This document shows positions 1 to 6,078 of a stretch of 6,078 nucleotides of DNA, in pieces; position 1 is the stretch's first letter; every line of letters begins with the position of its first letter. The notes beneath the pieces are model-generated. The model saw only the letters and a program-made list of their open reading frames with translations. It had not been told where the DNA came from and searched no databases. The position numbers were made by a program, and so were the translations under genes. Source of the DNA: Gemmatimonadota bacterium (GTDB taxonomy: Bacteria; Gemmatimonadota; Gemmatimonadetes; Longimicrobiales; Gaopeijiaceae); the NCBI GenBank assembly GCA_003567615.1, contig PWZC01000183.1:1-6078 (forward strand), given 5' to 3'.

Positions 1-2147
1 CGCTGCCGGTCCACCTCCACCAGGAGTTCCGGGCTATCGAAGGTCAGGTCCACGTCGACCACCGAGAAGGCCGGCTCCGCCCGGGCCTCATCCAGGAACT
101 GGGGAAGCTTCTCGGCCAGATCCTCCAGGGTGGGCGCCTGGAGCACGAACTGCACCGGAAGGCCCCTTCCTCCCCCACCGGTGCGGATGCTCTGATCCTG
201 GATCACGAAGGCCTGCACCCCCCGGACCTCTCCCAGCCGTCGGGACAGAGCGCCGGCGATCTCCTGCTGACTCCGCTCCCGCTCCGAGCCGTCGGTGAGC
301 GCCAGGCGGATGAAGCCGGAGTTCACCGCCGACGCGGCCCCGAACCCCGGCGAGGTCACGGACACGATGGCCCGGTGCTCCGGGACCTCCTCCTCGATGA
401 GTTCCACCAGGGCGTCCATGTGGCGGTCCATGTAGGCGAAGGTCGCCCCCTCGGGCCCTGAGACCGGAATCTGCATGGCCCCGCGATCCTCGGTGGGTGC
501 CAGCTCCTGGGGCAGGGCGTTGAAGAGGAGGTATCCGAAGCCGAAACAGGCGCCCAGCACCAGGAAGGCCATCCACCGCCGGGCCAGAAAGTCGTCCAGC
601 ATGCGCCGGTAACCCTCGGTCAGACCGTCGAAGAACCCCTGGGTCCGACGGTGGAACCAGGGCTGCCGCTCCCGCTTCTTCAGGAGTCGTGAGCAGAGCA
701 TGGGGGTGAGGGTCAGGGCCACGAAGGACGAAACCACCACCGCCCCGGCCAGGGTGAGGCCAAACTCGCTGAAGAGCTGACCGGTGAGCCCCCCGAGAAA
801 GATGATGGGGAGGAAGACCGCCACCAGCGCAAGGGTGGTGGAGATGATGGCGAAGAAGATCTCCCGGGTGCCTTCGATGCTCCCCAGCGTCGTGTCTTCC
901 CCGGCCTCGATCTTGGAGTAGATGTTCTCCACCACCACGATGGCGTCGTCCACCACGATCCCGATGGCCAGCACCATGGCCAGGAGGGGGAGGACGTTGA
1001 TGGTGAAGCCCATGGCGAACATGACGAAGAAGCCGCCCAGGAGCGCCACCGGAATGGCGATGACGGGAACCACCGTGGTTCGCCAGTCCCGCAGGAAGAG
1101 GAAGATGACGAGGGTTACCAGGAGGAGTGCCAGAAGAACGGTCTGCTGCACCTCTCCGATGGAGGCCCGGATGAACTCGGTGATATCGAAGCCGATGGCG
1201 GTCTGGATGTCGTCGGGGAGGTCGGCGCGGATCTGCTCCAGCCGCTGGTAGAACTCGTCGGCGATGGCCACGTTGTTGGCGCCGGGAAGGGGCCGGAGGA
1301 CCACGCCCACCATGGGCACCCCTTCCCGCTTCAACACCGTGCGCTCATTCTGGGCCGCCAGTTCGGCGCGGCCCACATCCCGGAGGCGCACCACCTGACC
1401 GTTCTCCTGCCGGAGGATGACGTCCTCGAACTCCTCCGCCGTCTGGAGGCGGGTCAGCGTCCGGATGGTGAGCTGCAGGTCGTCCCCCTCCAGGTTACCG
1501 GAGGGAAGCTCCACATTCTCCCGGTCCAGCGCCTCCTGCACCTCCGCCAGCGAGAGGCGATGCGCGGCCAGGCGCTGGGGATCGAGACGAAGGCGCATGG
1601 CGTAGCGGCGGGCACCCCACACGTCCACGCGACTCACGCCGGAGATGGTCTGGAGCCGCTCGGCGAAGCGGGTTTCCGCGATCTCGGTCAACTCCAGGAG
1701 GTCCCGCCGGTCGCTGAAGACATTGAGGAAGACGATGGGGGACTCGTCGTCCGATGCCTTGGACACCTGGGGGGGATCCACATCCGGAGGAAGTCGCCCC
1801 AGGACCCGGTTCACCCGGTCCCGAACGTCGTTGGCGGCCCGGTCCAGATCCTCGTCCAGGTCGAACTCCACCTGAATGGTCGAGCGCCCCTCCCGGGTGG
1901 TGGAGGTGAGGGAGCGGATCCCCTCCCCCCCATTCACCGATTCTTCCAGGGGCTCGGTGATCTGGGACTCGATGACACTGGCGTTGGCGCCGGGATAGTT
2001 GGTGCTGACCGTGATGATGGGGGCGTCCACCGACGGGAACTCCCGCACCCCCAGGAAGGTGAAGGAGACGATCCCGAAGATGACGATGACCAGGGACATC
2101 ACCGTGGCCAGGACCGGCCGCCGCACACTGAGTTCGTAGAGCTTCAT
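1..2147 (-). CDS. RND efflux permease, AcrB/HAE1-like (partial, C-terminus beyond window)
   Basis: Inner-membrane proton-driven pump subunit that would export hydrophobic or amphiphilic compounds through a tripartite envelope complex. 715 residues are visible and the frame is open at the left edge. AcrB-type proteins are usually about 1,030-1,060 aa, so roughly the last 300 are missing. The start ATG (2147-2145) begins MKLYELSVRRPVLATVMSLV, a typical RND N-terminus with TM1 at about residues 11-33. The first periplasmic porter loop spans about 34-335 and includes REGRSTIQVEF (85-95) and PPDVDPP (120-126). TM2-TM6 lie at about 336-485. TM4 carries GIVVDDAIVVVENI, in which D400-D401 match the proton-relay aspartates D407/D408 of AcrB; the partner lysine would lie in the missing part. 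ALTLTPML (477-484) follows, then TM7 at about 525-545 and the start of the second porter loop. The start overlaps the adaptor stop as ATGA, implying translational coupling. The fold is certain; the substrate cannot be read from sequence. Confidence 0.97.
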   Translation of the reverse strand, partial: MKLYELSVRRPVLATVMSLVIVIFGIVSFTFLGVREFPSVDAPIITVSTNYPGANASVIESQITEPLEESVNGGEGIRSLTSTTREGRSTIQVEFDLDEDLDRAANDVRDRVNRVLGRLPPDVDPPQVSKASDDESPIVFLNVFSDRRDLLELTEIAETRFAERLQTISGVSRVDVWGARRYAMRLRLDPQRLAAHRLSLAEVQEALDRENVELPSGNLEGDDLQLTIRTLTRLQTAEEFEDVILRQENGQVVRLRDVGRAELAAQNERTVLKREGVPMVGVVLRPLPGANNVAIADEFYQRLEQIRADLPDDIQTAIGFDITEFIRASIGEVQQTVLLALLLVTLVIFLFLRDWRTTVVPVIAIPVALLGGFFVMFAMGFTINVLPLLAMVLAIGIVVDDAIVVVENIYSKIEAGEDTTLGSIEGTREIFFAIISTTLALVAVFLPIIFLGGLTGQLFSEFGLTLAGAVVVSSFVALTLTPMLCSRLLKKRERQPWFHRRTQGFFDGLTEGYRRMLDDFLARRWMAFLVLGACFGFGYLLFNALPQELAPTEDRGAMQIPVSGPEGATFAYMDRHMDALVELIEEEVPEHRAIVSVTSPGFGAASAVNSGFIRLALTDGSERERSQQEIAGALSRRLGEVRGVQAFVIQDQSIRTGGGGRGLPVQFVLQAPTLEDLAEKLPQFLDEARAEPAFSVVDVDLTFDSPELLVEVDRQ

Positions 2148-3328
2148 GGCGAATCTCCCGTGGCTCCCGGCAATGCCGCCGCCGGATCCTCATCCAGGAG
2201 TGCGCCCGGCGCCTCGACCCCGGGATCCGGTCGGGTCACCTCCCCCACCTCCACATCCCGTCCTGGACGGAGCTGCTGGAAGCCCGTGACGATCACCGAA
2301 TCACCGGACGAGAGCCCTTCCAGGACCTGAACGCTCTCCCGGGTCCGGATCCCGAGTCGTACGGGGACCACCTCGGCCTCCCCGCCCCGGTACACGAAGA
2401 CCCGGGGTCCATCCAGGTCCGGCCGAACGGCGATGGACGGCACGGTGAGGGCTTCGTCGAACTCCTCCAGGATCACCTCCACCGTGGCGAACGAGCCTGG
2501 GAAGAGGGTGCCGTCGCTGTTGGGCGTCCGGGCCCGGATCGAGAGGGTGCGGGTGGACTCCTCCAGGGCCGGTTCCACGGCGTAGATGACCCCTTCGTAG
2601 TCACGGTCCGACCCCTCGGCGCGGAAGAGGACCCGCTGGCCCGAAGCGACCCGGGCCGCGAAGCGGGCGGGAACGGAGAACTGGAGACGAAGGGGATCCA
2701 GGACCTGCACGGTGGTGATCCGCGTGTCCGGCGAGATGAGGCTTCCGGGACTGACCTCCCGGAACCCCACCCTGCCGCGGAAGGGGGCGCGGACCTCCGT
2801 CTTCTCGATGTCTGCCCGGACCAGCTCCTTGTCCGCCTCCAGGACCTCCAGCTCGGCCCGCGTCTCCTCCAGCTCTTCCGCCGACACGCCGCCTTCGGCC
2901 AGGAGTCGCACCTGGCGGAATTCCCGTTGCTCCAGAAGGCGCCCCCGAGCCTCCAGCGCCTGGAGGCGGGCCTGCAGATCCCGGTCGTTGACCCTGGCCA
3001 GGAGGGCCCCCGCCTCCACCATGCCACCCTCCTCGAACGAGATCTCAACGAGCCGTCCCCCCACCTCGGCGCGGAGGTCCACCGACTCTTCCGCCATGAG
3101 AGAGCCGGTGGCCAGGGTCCGATCCAGGAGGGGGCTCGGCTCCACCACGTACACATCCACGAGCAGGGCCCCAGCGCCGGGGCCCCCGCCCCGGGCACCC
3201 GGGCCTCCCGGACCGCCGCCATTTCCTCCCTCCTCCCCTCCTCCCAGCGACAGCTTGGGGAGGGCCAGGAGAAAGGCTCCCACCAGGATGACCGAGACGA
3301 TGAGCAGTCCCTTGAGCTTCGGGTTCAT
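2144..3328 (-). CDS. RND efflux periplasmic adaptor (membrane fusion protein, AcrA/MdtA-like)
   Basis: Adaptor linking the RND permease to an outer-membrane channel; 394 aa, normal for the family. The chosen start ATG (3328-3326) has GGAGG 5 bases upstream. The frame stays open further upstream to 3556, but that extension has no family-like sequence. Domains in order: an N-terminal hydrophobic anchor or uncleaved signal (about 7-26); a glycine-rich linker (29-53); the first lipoyl half-motif (about 83-113, with AEVGGRLVEISFEEGG); an alpha-helical hairpin rich in Glu, Leu and Arg (about 115-175); the second lipoyl half (about 176-210, with TEVRAPFRGRVG); a beta-barrel (about 211-290); and a membrane-proximal domain (about 291-365). 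The tail (366-394) is rich in Pro, Ala and acidic residues. There is no cysteine lipobox, so anchoring is probably by the N-terminal helix. The stop TGA overlaps the permease ATG. No outer-membrane channel gene is visible; it may lie beyond the left edge or be shared from elsewhere. Confidence 0.96.
   Translation of the reverse strand: MNPKLKGLLIVSVILVGAFLLALPKLSLGGGEEGGNGGGPGGPGARGGGPGAGALLVDVYVVEPSPLLDRTLATGSLMAEESVDLRAEVGGRLVEISFEEGGMVEAGALLARVNDRDLQARLQALEARGRLLEQREFRQVRLLAEGGVSAEELEETRAELEVLEADKELVRADIEKTEVRAPFRGRVGFREVSPGSLISPDTRITTVQVLDPLRLQFSVPARFAARVASGQRVLFRAEGSDRDYEGVIYAVEPALEESTRTLSIRARTPNSDGTLFPGSFATVEVILEEFDEALTVPSIAVRPDLDGPRVFVYRGGEAEVVPVRLGIRTRESVQVLEGLSSGDSVIVTGFQQLRPGRDVEVGEVTRPDPGVEAPGALLDEDPAAALPGATGDSP
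2155..2159 (-). promoter_or_regulatory. Ribosome binding site of the RND permease, inside the adaptor gene
   Basis: On the minus strand GGGAG lies 7 bases before the permease ATG, within the last codons of the adaptor gene. It supports the start at 2147 and fits re-initiation at the ATGA overlap. Confidence 0.65.
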
Positions 3329-3333
3329 GCCCG

Positions 3334-3338
3334 CCTCC
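3334..3338 (-). promoter_or_regulatory. Ribosome binding site of the adaptor gene
   Basis: GGAGG on the minus strand, 5 bases upstream of the ATG at 3328. This decides the adaptor start, because the frame is open for a further 76 codons upstream. Confidence 0.75.
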
Positions 3339-3430
3339 GGGCTGTGGCGTGGTTCGTGGGCACGGCAGGTTCCGATGGCGATGGGCAGGAAAGATTGGCG
3401 GGAGTTTCCATTCTTCCCTCCCCCCCCGGG

Positions 3431-3470
3431 CAATGTTCCAGGGGGCTTCTGCGACCCATTTTCCAGGGGG
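3431..3470. repeat. Direct repeat pair, 15 bases, 25-base period, in the divergent region
   Basis: Bases 3431-3445 and 3456-3470 match at 13 of 15 positions, and the last 10 (TTCCAGGGGG) are identical. The two copies start 25 bases apart with a 10-base spacer. They lie about 100-140 bases upstream of the adaptor start and about 150-185 bases upstream of ahcY. Direct repeats in a divergent promoter region can be regulator binding sites, but no regulator gene is visible here and chance in GC-rich DNA is not excluded. Confidence 0.5.
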
Positions 3471-3605
3471 AAGGGCACCCTGCGGCTCCTGCGTGGTACC
3501 GAGACACCCGGTGGAGTCCGAAGATGATCCTTGGCATCCCCCGGCAACCAACGCACGTTTCACGGAGGGCCCCATGGAGCCGCCCCGTTTCAGATCCAGT
3601 CATTT

Positions 3606-3610
3606 GGAGG
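3606..3610 (+). promoter_or_regulatory. Ribosome binding site of ahcY
   Basis: GGAGG followed by 7 bases (AAGACGT) and then ATG at 3618. It fixes the ahcY start, although the frame is open back to a TTG at 3531. Confidence 0.8.
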
Positions 3611-3617
3611 AAGACGT

Positions 3618-5105
<1,488 letters not shown>

Positions 5106-5138
5106 GGCAGGGAACAGTCCGGCGACGGCATCCGGACG

Positions 5139-5174
5139 GCCCCGTCCACTCCTTCGGGAGTGGGCGGGGCTTTT
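5139..5174 (+). terminator. Intrinsic terminator of ahcY (TTCG tetraloop)
   Basis: A 14-base-pair stem, 5139-5152 (GCCCCGTCCACTCC) with 5157-5170, has one G-T wobble and no mismatch. It closes a TTCG tetraloop with the stabilising C-G closing pair, followed by TTTT (5171-5174). It begins 34 bases after the ahcY stop. The T tract is short but the stem is very stable. Confidence 0.9.
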
Positions 5175-5231
5175 CGCCATCTCCCCGGAAGCAGGACGTG
5201 ATCCTGACCCTGACGTTGGATCACCCCTCGG

Positions 5232-5260
5232 AAAAAAATGCGAACCTGGATTCGCATTTT
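5232..5260 (-). terminator. Terminator of the propeller gene, probably bidirectional
   Basis: A perfect 10-base inverted repeat, 5235-5244 (AAAATGCGAA) with 5251-5260 (TTCGCATTTT), surrounds a 6-base loop. Read on the minus strand, the stem runs into seven T (complement of 5232-5238), 58 bases past the stop of the minus-strand gene. Read on the plus strand it ends in four T, so it could also back up the ahcY terminator. It stands out as an AT-rich island in GC-rich sequence. Confidence 0.85.
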
Positions 5261-5318
5261 CAGGGCGGAGCAGGCTCCAGCGGGGAGGTCACAGAGGGTG
5301 GACGGACCGGGCCGCCCC

Positions 5319-6078
5319 TTACCGCGTCACCAGGTCGTACTGATGGAGGGCCGGGAGGCCCGAAGCCTGGGTCACATAGAATCGGCGACCGTCGGTTCGC
5401 CAGGTGATCCCCCGGGGATCGTCGTGCTGCCCCCCCACCGAAAGGGCCTGGACGAAACGGGCCGTCTCGATCTCCCACGGCATGTCCAGGTGGTACTCCA
5501 GGATGTCGCGCCGCGCCGTGTCCATGAGGAACATGCGGCTGCCGTCGGGCTTGAACTCGATCCCCCGCACCGCTTCCTCCTGATCCGAGATGTCCAGCGT
5601 GTACTCCAGGGTCGCCGTGGTCACGTCCCACGCCTCTTCCAGGGCGAACTGGAAGACGGCCTGAGAATTCCGATCGTCCACATAGAGTTTCAGCCCATCG
5701 GGCCGGAAATCGATGTCGTGCCCTCGCAGGACCGTGCCCGCGAAGCTCCGATGCGCAGTGGGCCGGGCAGAGGACACGCGCCAGGGCACGTCCAACGTGT
5801 ACTCCAGGATCTCGGTTCGATTCCAGATCCACATCATCCCGCCGTCATCCTTCCGGATGTACAGGCCGTGGGCCACCGACTCCGGATGCTCCCAAGCGCC
5901 GAGATCCGAAGAGAGATCCAGACTGTCCGTCGCCGCGCCTGCGGTCACATCCCAGGGGGTCGACAGTTGGTAGGTCACCACATTCTCCGTGTCCCGCCCC
6001 ACCACGAAGAGGAGGGTGCCGTCGGGGTGGAAGTCCACCGAGCGGGTATTGGCCGTCTCCCGGGAGAGGTCCAGGAAG
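5319..6078 (-). CDS. Beta-propeller-like repeat protein, function unknown (partial, N-terminus beyond window)
   Basis: 252 residues plus a TAA stop (5321-5319) are visible. The frame continues past the right edge, so the GTG at 6038 is internal and probably not the start. The protein consists of tandem units of about 51 residues, each with a strand around xxFxPDGxxxYV, then xxxYxLxxxWDVxTA. Clear examples are DIDFRPDGLKLYV, VFQFALEEAWDVTTA, GIEFKPDGSRMFL and ILEYHLDMPWEI. The conserved Trp recurs at spacings of 57, 51 and 51 residues. Such PDG/WDV repeats resemble those in large repeat proteins of marine bacteria and phages, and resemble YncE- or NHL-type propellers; this is from memory of the family, not a search. 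No catalytic motif is visible. The signal peptide, if any, would be in the missing N-terminus, so whether it is secreted is unknown. The last unit (about 31 residues) is short, as expected if the ends close the ring. It is convergent with ahcY and has its own terminator. Confidence 0.88.
   Translation of the reverse strand, partial: FLDLSRETANTRSVDFHPDGTLLFVVGRDTENVVTYQLSTPWDVTAGAATDSLDLSSDLGAWEHPESVAHGLYIRKDDGGMMWIWNRTEILEYTLDVPWRVSSARPTAHRSFAGTVLRGHDIDFRPDGLKLYVDDRNSQAVFQFALEEAWDVTTATLEYTLDISDQEEAVRGIEFKPDGSRMFLMDTARRDILEYHLDMPWEIETARFVQALSVGGQHDDPRGITWRTDGRRFYVTQASGLPALHQYDLVTR
5322..6044 (-). repeat. Five tandem propeller-blade repeats within the partial gene
   Basis: Approximate units in reading order: 6044-5877 (PDGTLLFVV...YQLSTPWDV), 5876-5727 (degenerate, lacks PDG, has LEYTLDVPWRV), 5726-5568 (PDGLKLYV...AWDV), 5567-5415 (PDGSRMFL...PWEI) and 5414-5322 (TDGRRFYV...HQYDL, truncated by the stop). 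The period is 51 codons (153 bases) for the last units. Some identity survives in the DNA: TACTCCAGG recurs near 5497, 5600 and 5800 on the plus strand, where it encodes the (L)EY part. Unit borders are my own and could shift by a few residues. Confidence 0.75.

Larger units (their letters stand above)
3329..3617. promoter_or_regulatory. Divergent intergenic region between the efflux operon and ahcY
   Basis: This 289-base stretch separates two divergently transcribed units, so it should hold both promoters and any operator. Visible in it are the two ribosome binding sites, a run of eight C (3420-3427), an imperfect 15-base direct repeat (3431-3445 and 3456-3470) and a TTGGCA hexamer (3531-3536) without a convincing -10 partner at 17 bases. 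I see no sigma-70 pair I would trust on either strand, and no complete SAM or SAH riboswitch. Short reading frames that cross it have no ribosome binding site and no recognisable protein character. Confidence 0.6.
5106..5318. other. Convergent intergenic spacer between ahcY and the propeller gene
   Basis: This 213-base spacer between two gene 3' ends holds the two terminators listed separately. A small GTCCGG/CCGGAC inverted repeat (5117-5122 and 5132-5137, 9-base loop) sits just before the ahcY terminator. I see no gene or promoter in the rest. Confidence 0.6.

Noticed and set aside
88..576. 162-codon minus-strand frame near the left edge
   Set aside because: It is a shadow of the permease in another frame, low in complexity (Gly, Arg, Pro), while the permease frame continues intact to the edge.
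1495..2330. Long frames on both strands over the permease start and adaptor end
   Set aside because: They are alternative frames of the permease and adaptor. The real frames carry all the family motifs.
3531..3547. Sigma-54-like promoter (TGGCAT...GGCAA)
   Set aside because: The GG and GC elements are one base closer than the strict spacing this factor requires, and no enhancer-type regulator is nearby.
3510..3549. SAM-I riboswitch-like pieces (GGTGGAG and GGCAACC)
   Set aside because: The gap between the two is longer than in the SAM-I core. The AAGGTGCTAATTCC segment and the closing P1 helix are not found.
3329..3556. Extended N-terminus of the adaptor (start at 3556)
   Set aside because: The extra 76 residues have no family match and no ribosome binding site. 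The internal ATG at 3328 has GGAGG and is followed at once by the membrane anchor.
3531..3559. Sigma-70 promoter with TTGGCA as -35
   Set aside because: At 17 bases the -10 position reads CACGTT, which matches the consensus poorly.
3531..3617. Extended ahcY start at TTG 3531
   Set aside because: The extra 29 residues are not typical of the family, and the ATG at 3618 has a good GGAGG at the right distance.

Overview
The window is strongly GC-rich by eye, with codons ending mostly in G or C. It looks like ordinary chromosome of a Gram-negative bacterium, because it carries an envelope-spanning RND efflux pump. The S-adenosylhomocysteine hydrolase is of the long form with an internal insertion, also found in plants and many bacteria. 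A high-GC non-model phylum such as Gemmatimonadota or a relative is possible, but this is an impression and not something the sequence proves.

Layout: (1) Bases 3328 down to 1, minus strand, hold a two-gene efflux operon. A periplasmic adaptor (membrane fusion protein, 394 aa) is followed by an RND permease of the AcrB/HAE1 type. The genes overlap by 4 bases (ATGA), and the permease runs off the left edge after 715 residues. (2) Bases 3329-3617 are a 289-base divergent intergenic region. It holds the ribosome binding sites of both flanking genes and a 15-base direct repeat (13/15 identical, 25-base period), but no promoter or riboswitch I can call with confidence. (3) Bases 3618-5105, plus strand, hold a complete ahcY gene, followed by a strong intrinsic terminator with a TTCG tetraloop. 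(4) Bases 5106-5318 separate ahcY from a convergent gene. They contain the ahcY terminator and a second hairpin flanked by A and T tracts, whose long T tract serves the minus strand. (5) Bases 6078 down to 5319, minus strand, hold the C-terminal 252 residues of a repeat protein. It has about five visible beta-propeller-like blades with the pattern PDG...YV...YxLxxxWDV.

The three units are probably transcribed separately. The pump exports small hydrophobic or amphiphilic compounds. AhcY recycles the product of SAM-dependent methylation. The propeller protein has no assigned function. The sequence gives no sign that they form one pathway. I found no RNA genes, CRISPR array, insertion sequence or phage integration mark, and nothing that amounts to a new multi-gene system. 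The points most worth a second look are the intergenic direct repeat and the propeller-repeat protein.
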